Of a DNA stretch of 5,995 nt, positions 1 through 5,796 are shown one piece after another. The notes beneath the pieces were generated by a model that searched no databases, had not been told where the DNA came from, and saw only the letters and a program-made list of their open reading frames with translations. This DNA comes from Caulobacteraceae bacterium UBA6225 (lineage in GTDB: Bacteria; Pseudomonadota; Alphaproteobacteria; Caulobacterales; Caulobacteraceae): assembly GCA_002441055.1 (NCBI GenBank), contig DJWR01000232.1:10210-16204 (forward strand), in the 5' to 3' direction. A program made the translations under genes and the position numbers. How positions within the stretch are numbered: position 1 is the stretch's first letter; every line of letters starts with the position of its first letter.

Positions 1-906
1 GCAAGGCTCGCCGAACGCAAGGCGCAGATGGAGGCCGCCGAGCTGGACCGGCGCCTGGCCGCCGAAAGCGTCGACCTGTCCCTGCCCGCCCCGCCGCGGC
101 GCCGGGGCAGCGTTCATCCCACCATGCAGGTGATGGACGAGATGGTCTCGATCTTCGCCGAGATGGGCTTCTCGGTGGCCGAGGGGCCGGACATCGAGAC
201 CGACTTCAACAACTTCACCGCGCTCAACTTCCCGCCCAAGCACCCGGCGCGGGAGATGCACGACACCTTCTTCATGGCGCCCGACGAAGCCGGCGAACGC
301 AAGGTGCTGCGCACCCACACCAGCCCTGTGCAGGTGCGGGTGATGCGCCAGATCAATGAGAAGGTCCCGGCCTGGGTGGCCACCGGCCAGGAGCCGCCGA
401 TCCGCGTGGTCGTGCCCGGGCGCACCTATCGCTGCGACTCCGACGCCACCCACACGCCCATGTTCCACCAGATGGAGGGCCTGGTGATCGACAAGGCGGT
501 CCATATGGGCCACCTGAAATGGACCCTGGAGACCTTCATCTCGCGGTTCTTCGAGACCGAGGGCGTGGTCAGCCGCTTCCGCCCGCACCACTTCCCCTTC
601 ACCGAGCCGTCGGCCGAGATGGACGTCCAGTGCGACCGCTCCGGCGGCGACATCAAGATCGGTCAGGGGACCGACTGGCTGGAGGTAGTGGGCTGCGGGA
701 TGGTGCATCCCAATGTGCTGCGCAACTGCGGCCTGGATCCTGAGGTCTGGCAGGGCTTCGCCTTCGGCTTCGGTGTCGACCGTCTGGGCATGCTGAAATA
801 CGGCATGCCGGATCTGCGCGACATGTTCGCCGGCGACGCCCGCTGGCTCGGCCACTACGGCTTCTCGCCCTTCGCCATGCCCAACCCGGCTACGGGCTTG
901 AGCTGA
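1..906 (+). CDS. pheS: Phenylalanyl-tRNA synthetase alpha subunit, 3' part (5' end outside window)
   Basis: This is the catalytic alpha subunit of cytosolic phenylalanyl-tRNA synthetase, which charges tRNA-Phe using ATP. It pairs with PheT, encoded next, in an (alpha-beta)2 enzyme. The reading frame is open from base 1 (ARLAERKAQM...), so the ATG at 28 is internal and lies in the N-terminal coiled-coil arm. About 301 codons are visible; family members have roughly 330-360, so perhaps 30-60 residues are missing. Class II synthetase motifs are clear: the motif 1 region with GSVHP at about 106-120 and an EGPDIE segment near 181-198; RTHTSPVQVR near 310-339; motif 2, PGRTYRCDSDATHTPMFHQ, near 415-471; and motif 3, FAFGFGVDRLGMLKYG, from about 757. 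The FAFG stretch keeps the small Ala associated with the Phe pocket. The gene ends in TGA at 904-906, 115 bp before pheT. I see no frameshift or missing motif. Confidence 0.97.
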   Translation, partial: ARLAERKAQMEAAELDRRLAAESVDLSLPAPPRRRGSVHPTMQVMDEMVSIFAEMGFSVAEGPDIETDFNNFTALNFPPKHPAREMHDTFFMAPDEAGERKVLRTHTSPVQVRVMRQINEKVPAWVATGQEPPIRVVVPGRTYRCDSDATHTPMFHQMEGLVIDKAVHMGHLKWTLETFISRFFETEGVVSRFRPHHFPFTEPSAEMDVQCDRSGGDIKIGQGTDWLEVVGCGMVHPNVLRNCGLDPEVWQGFAFGFGVDRLGMLKYGMPDLRDMFAGDARWLGHYGFSPFAMPNPATGLS

Positions 907-949
907 TCTGCATTCGAGGCGTTCCCAAGACCGGACGCCACCCTCCGGC

Positions 950-978
950 GCAAGCGCGAAGCCAAGTTCGCCGCTTGC
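950..978. repeat. Long imperfect hairpin in the pheS-pheT spacer
   Basis: GCAAGCG (950-956) pairs with CGCTTGC (972-978), and CGAA (957-960) pairs with TTCG (967-970). This gives an 11-bp stem with one unpaired C at 971 and a 6-nt loop (961-966). A weaker 5-bp stem, CCGGA/TCCGG (931-935 with 944-948), lies just upstream. The pairing is read directly from the sequence; the role is unknown. It could be an RNA structure in the pheST mRNA, an mRNA-stabilising or attenuating element, or a copy of a dispersed palindromic intergenic repeat. There is no T-run after it, so it does not look like a standard intrinsic terminator. Confidence 0.55.
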
Positions 979-983
979 CCAGC

Positions 984-999
984 CCCCTCGCAGGAGGGG
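984..999 (+). promoter_or_regulatory. GC hairpin containing the only strong Shine-Dalgarno-like run before pheT
   Basis: CCCCTC (984-989) pairs with GAGGGG (994-999) around the loop GCAG. The 3' arm and loop contain AGGAGGGG (992-999), the best match to anti-16S rRNA in the spacer. That run ends 22 nt before the pheT ATG, too far for normal initiation, and no start codon follows at normal spacing. Immediately before the ATG there is only a weak GAG (1010-1012 region). The structure is seen in the sequence; a role in setting pheT translation is inference. Confidence 0.4.
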
Positions 1000-1021
1000 A
1001 CGGACCTGACGAGCTGACACG

Positions 1022-3454
1022 ATGAAGTTCACCCTTTCCTGGCTCAAGGAACACCTGGACACCCAGGCCACCGTCGATCAGGTGGTCGAGGCCATGACCA
1101 TGGCCGGCCTGGAGGTCGAGCATGTGGAGAACCCAGCGGCCAAGCTGGCGGCCTTCTCCGTGGCCAAGATCGTCGAGGCGGTGCAGCACCCCAATGCCGA
1201 CCGCCTGCGGGTGTGTCAGGTGGACACCAAGGACGGCCGCAAGGAGATCGTCTGCGGCGCCCCGAACGCGCGGCCTGGCCTGACCACCATCTATGCGCCG
1301 CTGGGCGCCTATGTGCCGGGCTCCGGCATCACCCTGGAGGCGCGCCCCGTGCGCGGCGTGGTCTCCAACGGTATGCTGTGTTCGGCCTCAGAGCTTGAGA
1401 CCGCCGAAGAGTCCGACGGGATCATGGAGCTGCCCGAGAGCCTCGTTGTCGGGACCTCGGCCGCCGAGGCGCTCGGCCTGGAAGCGGTCATTGATTTCGA
1501 GGTGACCCCGAACCGCCCCGACTGGCTGGGCGTCGCCGGCATCGCCCGGGACCTGGCGGCGGCGGGCCTTGGCAAGCTGAAGGACCTCTCGGTCGCCCCG
1601 GCGAAGGGCGCCTTCCCCTGCCCGGTGTCGATCCGCCTCGACAACCCCGAAGCCTGCCCGGTCTTCGCCGGACGCCTGATCCGCGGCGTGAAGAATGGCC
1701 CTTCGCCGGCTTGGCTGCAGCAGAAGCTGGTCTCTGTCGGCCTGCGCCCGATCAACACCCTGGTCGATATCACCAACCTGATCTCATACGACCGCGCCCG
1801 GCCGCTGCACGTCTATGACCGGGCCAAGCTGGTGGGTGATGTGATCGTGGCCCGCCTGGGCGTCGGTCGGGATGCGAGCGCGCCGTCCCACGCCGATGAG
1901 GCGACGCCCGCCGAGCACCATGACGAGCAGCTGATCGCCCTGGACGGCAAAACCTATGACCTGACCTCAGAGATGTGCGTCATCGCTGATGCGGCCGGCG
2001 AGCGCCCGGTGGGCCTGGGCGGGGTCATGGGCGGCGAGAGCACCGGCTGTTCGGAGGACACCACCGACGTCTTCGTCGAGAGCGCCTGGTTCGATCCGAT
2101 CCGCACCGCCCAGACCGGCCGCACCACCGGCATCACGTCGGACGCCCAGTATCGCTTCGCCCGGGGCGTTGATCCCGGCTTCGTGGTCGATGGGCTGGAG
2201 CTGGCCACCAAGCTGATCCTGGAACTGTGCGGCGGCGAGGCGTCCGACGTCGTTGTGGCCGGGGAAGCGCCCGCCGCGCCCGGCCCCATCGCCTTTGACC
2301 GCACCTATGTGCGCCAGCTCACCGGCTTGACCCTGACCGACGGGCGTATCGACCAGATTCTGCAAGACCTGGGCTTCGCCGTGGACGGCGGCCAGGTCAC
2401 CCCGCCCACCTGGCGGCGCGACGTCGAGGGCCGGGCCGACCTGGTCGAAGAGGTCGCCCGGATCGAGGGCTATGGCGCCTTGCCCATCGAGCCCCTGCCC
2501 GAGATGCCCCGGCCCGCCGGCGGCGTGCTGAGCGTGCGCCAGGGTCGGATGCGGACCGCCCGCCGGGCCATGGCGGCCATGGGCTATGCCGAGACCATCA
2601 GCTGGAGCTTCCTGCCGCGCAGCGCCGCACGTCTGTTCGGCGGCGGCGACGACGCCTTGATGATCGCCAACCCGATCTCAGCCGACCTGGACTGCATGCG
2701 GCCCTCGGTTCTGCCCAACCTGGTGGAGGCGGCCGGCCGCAACGCCCGCAAGGGCTTCGCTGATGTCGCCCTGTTCGAGATCGGCCCCATCTACCGCGGC
2801 GACCAGCCGGCTGATCAGTCGGCGGTGGTGGCGGGTCTGATCGCCCCCCATGCGCCCCGGCGCTGGGACGGCGGCGGCGATGATCCGCTGTTCGCGCTCA
2901 AGGCCGACCTGATGGCCCTGCTGGAGGAGCTGGGGGCGCCGGCCCTGCAGACCGCCCAGGGTTCAAGCTCGGCCTGGTGGCATCCGGGTCGCTCGGCTCG
3001 CCTGCAGCTGGGCCCCAAGACGGTTATCGCTGAGTTCGGCGAACTCCACCCCCAGGTGCTGAAGGCCCTGGACGTGGCTGGGCCGATCCTGGCCTTCGAG
3101 CTCAATGTCGACGCCCTGCCCGAGGGCAAGCGTAAGGCGGTGAAGACCAAGGCCGCCCTGTCGCTCTCGCCCCACATGCCGCTGACCCGTGACTTCGCCT
3201 TCGTTGTGGAGGAAGCCGTGGCGGCGGGCGACCTGATCAAGGCAGTGGCTGGCGCCGACAAGGCGTTGATCGCCCAGGCCCGCGTGTTCGACGTCTATCG
3301 TGGTCCTGGCCTTGGCGAGGGCGTGAAGTCCCTGGCCGTGGAGATCCTGGTCCAGCCGCAGGATCACACCCTGGGCGAGGCCGAGATCGAGCAGCTGTCG
3401 GCCAAGGTGGTGGCCGCTGCGGCCAAGGCCGTGGGCGCGAAGCTGCGGAGCTAG
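1022..3454 (+). CDS. pheT: Phenylalanyl-tRNA synthetase beta subunit
   Basis: This is the tRNA-recognising and editing subunit that completes phenylalanyl-tRNA synthetase with PheS. The 810 residues are close to the usual bacterial length of about 800. Domains in order are: the typical N-terminus MKFTLSWLKEHLD; an OB-fold tRNA-binding domain at about 44-150 (FSVAKIVEAVQHPNADRLRV, CGAPNAR, SNGMLCS); the B3/B4 editing domain at about 200-400 (LRPINTLVDITNLISYD, GLGGVMGGES); B5 at about 425-490 (WRRDVEGRADLVEEVARIEG); a catalytic-like core at about 500-700 (NPISADLDCMRPSVLPNL, FEIGPIY); and the FDX-ACB anticodon-binding domain at about 714-810 (SPHMPLTRDFAFVV, VFDVYRG). The ATG at 1022 is the first start after an in-frame TGA at 1007-1009 and gives the family-standard N-terminus, although its Shine-Dalgarno is poor. 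Residues about 280-301 form a short Ala/His/Asp/Glu-rich insert in B3/B4. The stop is TAG at 3452-3454. Confidence 0.98.
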   Translation: MKFTLSWLKEHLDTQATVDQVVEAMTMAGLEVEHVENPAAKLAAFSVAKIVEAVQHPNADRLRVCQVDTKDGRKEIVCGAPNARPGLTTIYAPLGAYVPGSGITLEARPVRGVVSNGMLCSASELETAEESDGIMELPESLVVGTSAAEALGLEAVIDFEVTPNRPDWLGVAGIARDLAAAGLGKLKDLSVAPAKGAFPCPVSIRLDNPEACPVFAGRLIRGVKNGPSPAWLQQKLVSVGLRPINTLVDITNLISYDRARPLHVYDRAKLVGDVIVARLGVGRDASAPSHADEATPAEHHDEQLIALDGKTYDLTSEMCVIADAAGERPVGLGGVMGGESTGCSEDTTDVFVESAWFDPIRTAQTGRTTGITSDAQYRFARGVDPGFVVDGLELATKLILELCGGEASDVVVAGEAPAAPGPIAFDRTYVRQLTGLTLTDGRIDQILQDLGFAVDGGQVTPPTWRRDVEGRADLVEEVARIEGYGALPIEPLPEMPRPAGGVLSVRQGRMRTARRAMAAMGYAETISWSFLPRSAARLFGGGDDALMIANPISADLDCMRPSVLPNLVEAAGRNARKGFADVALFEIGPIYRGDQPADQSAVVAGLIAPHAPRRWDGGGDDPLFALKADLMALLEELGAPALQTAQGSSSAWWHPGRSARLQLGPKTVIAEFGELHPQVLKALDVAGPILAFELNVDALPEGKRKAVKTKAALSLSPHMPLTRDFAFVVEEAVAAGDLIKAVAGADKALIAQARVFDVYRGPGLGEGVKSLAVEILVQPQDHTLGEAEIEQLSAKVVAAAAKAVGAKLRS

Positions 3455-3460
3455 GGTTTA

Positions 3461-3482
3461 GGGCGCGGCGATGGCCGCGCCC
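3461..3482. terminator. Probable bidirectional terminator between convergent pheT and the eipA-like gene
   Basis: GGGCGCGGC (3461-3469) and GCCGCGCCC (3474-3482) form a perfect 9-bp GC stem with a GATG loop, filling most of the 36-bp gap between two convergent stop codons. Short outer arms GTTT (3456-3459) and AAAC (3486-3489) could extend it across a mismatch. There is no long T-run on either side (GTTT reads as AAAC on one strand and the reverse on the other), so efficiency is uncertain. Position and symmetry make two-way termination the most likely role. Confidence 0.65.
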
Positions 3483-3490
3483 GCCAAACT

Positions 3491-4117
3491 CTAGAACGGA
3501 AACAGGTTCCGCCGGCGGCTATAGGCCAGGTAGCCGATGTTGGCGCCCAGGCGCAGGCCGACGCCGGCCCGGATCGGGGCCAGGATGATGTCGCTGGCCT
3601 TCTGATAGTTCACGCCAAGACCGCCCACGAGATAGGCCGAGCCCTCTACGCCGGGGAAGCGCTGATAGATGGCGTCCGGATAATGCAGGTTGTAGCAGAG
3701 GGTGAAGACCCGGCTGGCGTTGGCGCCCAGGTCCCAGCCGATGGAGGGTCCCTGCCAGAAGACCTCCTGGGTCTGGCGGTTCTTCATGTAGAGCAGGCCG
3801 CGGCCATAGCGGGCCCCGATGCTGATGGCGGCTGAGCCCTCCTCGCCGGCGATATAGCCGGTGGGGCTGCCATTCTCGGCGAAGACGCGCTCGATCGCTC
3901 CGCCGGCGGCTTCAGCCGTGACGCCGAGGAAGTCGGAGACATCACGGACGATTTCGTCGCGGGAATAGGTGGCGGCCTGTTGGGCCTCCACAGGGAAGTT
4001 CGGGTCCTGCTCGGGCGGGGACGCCCCTTGAGGGGTCGGTTGGGCCGTGGCGCAGCCGGCGATGCCAGCCGAGCCGGCCGCCGCCAGTCCCCCTACGATC
4101 AGCTTGCGACGGTCCAT
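3491..4117 (-). CDS. eipA: EipA-like DUF1134 envelope protein, possible lipoprotein
   Basis: This 208-residue exported protein belongs to the DUF1134 family. Its Brucella abortus member, EipA, is a periplasmic beta-barrel protein needed for envelope stress resistance and virulence. The family signature is in the C-terminal two thirds: VSDFLGVTAEAAGGAIERVF (about 60-79), GYIAGEEGSAAISIGARYG (about 88-105), WQGPSIGWDLGANASRVF (about 121-138), EGSAYLVGGLGVNYQ (about 158-172) and APIRAGVGLRLGANIGYL (about 180-197), ending RRNLFPF. The N-terminus has two arginines (R3, R4), a hydrophobic stretch and a lipobox-like IAGC (19-22), then a Pro/Gln-rich linker to about residue 48. It could be a Tat-type lipoprotein or be cut by signal peptidase I after ATA (23-25). 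The ATG at 4117 has AGGAGAG 7 nt upstream. The gene lies 100 bp downstream of the PHP gene and has a CtrA-like box in that gap. The family assignment comes from recalled motifs, and the biochemical function is unknown. Confidence 0.87.
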   Translation of the reverse strand: MDRRKLIVGGLAAAGSAGIAGCATAQPTPQGASPPEQDPNFPVEAQQAATYSRDEIVRDVSDFLGVTAEAAGGAIERVFAENGSPTGYIAGEEGSAAISIGARYGRGLLYMKNRQTQEVFWQGPSIGWDLGANASRVFTLCYNLHYPDAIYQRFPGVEGSAYLVGGLGVNYQKASDIILAPIRAGVGLRLGANIGYLAYSRRRNLFPF

Positions 4118-4124
4118 GTGGATT

Positions 4125-4131
4125 CTCTCCT
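4125..4131 (-). promoter_or_regulatory. Ribosome binding site of the eipA-like gene
   Basis: On the minus strand AGGAGAG lies 7 nt before the ATG at 4117. This is the best Shine-Dalgarno in the window and it fixes the start. The last G overlaps a GATTC (4121-4125), a GANTC sequence of the kind methylated by CcrM in many alphaproteobacteria. Confidence 0.75.
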
Positions 4132-4183
4132 GATGACGTTGGGATCGTCCCGTCTCTCGAAGGCATGAATGGGGCAGCTTGGC

Positions 4184-4198
4184 TTAATGTCTGATTAA
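4184..4198. promoter_or_regulatory. CtrA-type box (TTAA-N7-TTAA) upstream of the eipA-like gene
   Basis: TTAA at 4184-4187 and TTAA at 4195-4198 are separated by exactly 7 nt. They sit inside a perfect 7-bp inverted repeat, GCTTAAT (4182-4188) and ATTAAGC (4194-4200). This matches the core consensus of CtrA, the essential cell-cycle response regulator of alphaproteobacteria. The box lies 66 bp upstream of the eipA-like ATG and 19 bp past the PHP stop, an AT-rich island in GC-rich DNA. Brucella eipA is known to be activated directly by CtrA, which makes the same control here plausible. The site is symmetric, so orientation cannot be read. A -10 element is not clear: GCTTAATC (minus strand, 4200-4193) resembles the Caulobacter -10 consensus but overlaps the box, so activation and repression are both possible on sequence alone. 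Confidence 0.7.
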
Positions 4199-4217
4199 GC
4201 ATGTTGGTCTGCGAGCT

Positions 4218-5732
4218 TCAGGGCCGGTTGGCGTCAGCTGCTGCGAGATAGATGGGATTGGAGAGCGCCAGCAGCGCCCCATCGAGATCCCGCAGTTCCA
4301 CCCGCAGCCACCCCGTCCGGCCCTCGCTGCGGCGGGTGAAGGCCACCGTCGCCTCTGGACCCACAGCGACAGGCAGGACCTCGACGGCGCCGCCGGGCTC
4401 GACCACGTGAAGGCGGGCGGCGGGCGCGCCGGCGATGGTCGCGCGGAAGGCGATCATCTGGCCGGGTGAGGCGGCGATCTGACCGCCCATCACGGCGCTG
4501 GCCCCCTCCGCTTGCGCCTCCAGGTCGAAGGCCGCCAAACCCGGATGGGTGAGGTCGATGAAGGCGCGGCCTGCGCGCACCCCTCCCATCAGGTCGCCCT
4601 GGGACAGGCGCTCAGCCCAGATCACCGTGGCGGGCCGACCAAGGGCGCCTGCCGCCTCGACGGGACGGTCGGGATCATGGCTGTCGCTGCCGGCGATGGC
4701 GGTGATCTGGTGGCCCTGATCCAGCAGATCCTCCCAGAAGCCGATCCCGCTGAGCGGCGACTCCGCCCGCCCGTCGAAGGCGGCGATGGCTCCGCCGTTC
4801 AGAACCTCGATGGCGTCCACCGAAGACCAGTCGATATCGCCGCGCCAGCCGCAGCCCATGCAGGCCTCCCCAGACGGCATACGCGGGTGGTTGATCGAGA
4901 CGACGGCGCCAAGGTTGGTGGCCCGCGCCAACACAGCGTCCAGGTCTTCCGCCCCGGGCGATCCCAGGCGGAACTCCAGGGGCGCGGCCAGGCCGAAGAG
5001 ATTGGCGTGACCCTGGAATGTGGTCAGTTCCCGGCCAGGGATCAGCAGGATGTCGTCGAAATAGGGCTGCAGTTCCCGCAGGCCCTGGGCGTGCGAGGCG
5101 GCGTTGTGTTCGGTGAGCGCCACGAAATCCAGGCCCCGCGCCGCCGCCGTCTCGACAACCTTGAACAGGGGACAGGGTATGCGCTCCCCCCGCCGGCTGC
5201 GGCAGGTCCCGTCGCTGTGGCCGGAATGGACGTGCAGATCGCCGCGCCACCATTTCGGTCCCGCCGCAAGGGGGGCGTCCGACAGATCCGCAAAGGGCGC
5301 ATCCTGTGGCTCCAGCCAGATCTGCGCCTGATAGGTGGTGGTCACGCCAGGGCGCAGATTGGGGACGCCCAAAACGAGGTTCCAGGTCCCGGCCGGGAGC
5401 GGGCCCGGGAGATAGGACGGTGTGGCGTCACTGGCCGAGATCGTGAACCGGTCCCGGGAACCCCCGCTCCACCCCCGGAAGCGCTCTGGATCACGCACCC
5501 CAAGATCGAGGGTCGTGCGCTCTTCGGCTCCATCGTGGCGGAAAACTACAGTGAGCCGACCGGTCCCGGCGGGCACGGCGAAGGGCAGCTCGACATAGGT
5601 TTCATGGTCGGCCCGAGTGAGTTGGCCCTCCAGGCGGAGGTCGGCCGGGCGTTCAGGGACAGGCGCAGCCATCGAAGGGCTGGCGAACGCCAGGGCCAGA
5701 AGACACGCGATCGCCGCCGTCAGTCGCACCAC
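4218..5732 (-). CDS. Exported PHP-domain metallohydrolase, CehA/McbA type
   Basis: This 504-residue secreted or periplasmic protein has a polymerase-and-histidinol-phosphatase (PHP) metal-dependent hydrolase domain. The substrate is unknown: CehA and McbA are carbaryl hydrolases, but the family is broad and the native role may differ. A signal peptide covers about 1-23 (MVRLTAAIACLLALAFASPS, likely cut near SMAA). A beta-rich N-terminal domain (about 30-142) precedes the PHP core (about 160-400). Metal-binding motifs are visible: GDLHVHSGHSDG (H167, H169, D174), ALTEHN (E208, H209), IPGRELTTFQGHANLFG (E235, H242), INHP (H282) and AGSDSHD (D350, H352). A second beta-rich region follows to the end. 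The mature protein has only four cysteines (177, 187, 291, 294), all close to active-site motifs. The likely start is GTG 5732 with a G-run (5738-5743) 5 nt upstream; GTG 5729 is an alternative differing by one residue. It lies 64 bp after the chemoreceptor gene and may be co-transcribed with it. Confidence 0.9.
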   Translation of the reverse strand: MVRLTAAIACLLALAFASPSMAAPVPERPADLRLEGQLTRADHETYVELPFAVPAGTGRLTVVFRHDGAEERTTLDLGVRDPERFRGWSGGSRDRFTISASDATPSYLPGPLPAGTWNLVLGVPNLRPGVTTTYQAQIWLEPQDAPFADLSDAPLAAGPKWWRGDLHVHSGHSDGTCRSRRGERIPCPLFKVVETAAARGLDFVALTEHNAASHAQGLRELQPYFDDILLIPGRELTTFQGHANLFGLAAPLEFRLGSPGAEDLDAVLARATNLGAVVSINHPRMPSGEACMGCGWRGDIDWSSVDAIEVLNGGAIAAFDGRAESPLSGIGFWEDLLDQGHQITAIAGSDSHDPDRPVEAAGALGRPATVIWAERLSQGDLMGGVRAGRAFIDLTHPGLAAFDLEAQAEGASAVMGGQIAASPGQMIAFRATIAGAPAARLHVVEPGGAVEVLPVAVGPEATVAFTRRSEGRTGWLRVELRDLDGALLALSNPIYLAAADANRP

Positions 5733-5796
5733 ATCCGCCCCCCGTCGCGCAGGCTCACCGGAGAGCCCACGCCATCCTGGCAGGATCAGCGCGGTC

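Noticed and set aside
28..30. ATG at 28 as the true pheS start
   Set aside because: The frame is open upstream to base 1 with coiled-coil-like residues, and a protein starting here would lack much of the usual PheS N-terminal arm.
114..425. Minus-strand open frames inside pheS and several on both strands inside pheT
   Set aside because: All overlap highly conserved synthetase sequence and show no motif or ribosome binding site; they are shadow frames from GC-rich codon use.
4182..4200. The 7-bp inverted repeat as an intrinsic terminator for the PHP gene
   Set aside because: The stem is AT-rich and weak, with no U-tract after it on the minus strand. The exact TTAA-N7-TTAA spacing is better explained as a protein binding site.
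5751..5786. Two small inverted repeats between the chemoreceptor and PHP genes (GGCTC/GAGCC at 5752-5767 and ATCCTG-G-CAGGAT at 5774-5786)
   Set aside because: The stems are 5-6 bp, one has a very tight loop, and no T-run follows, so neither a terminator nor an operator can be supported.
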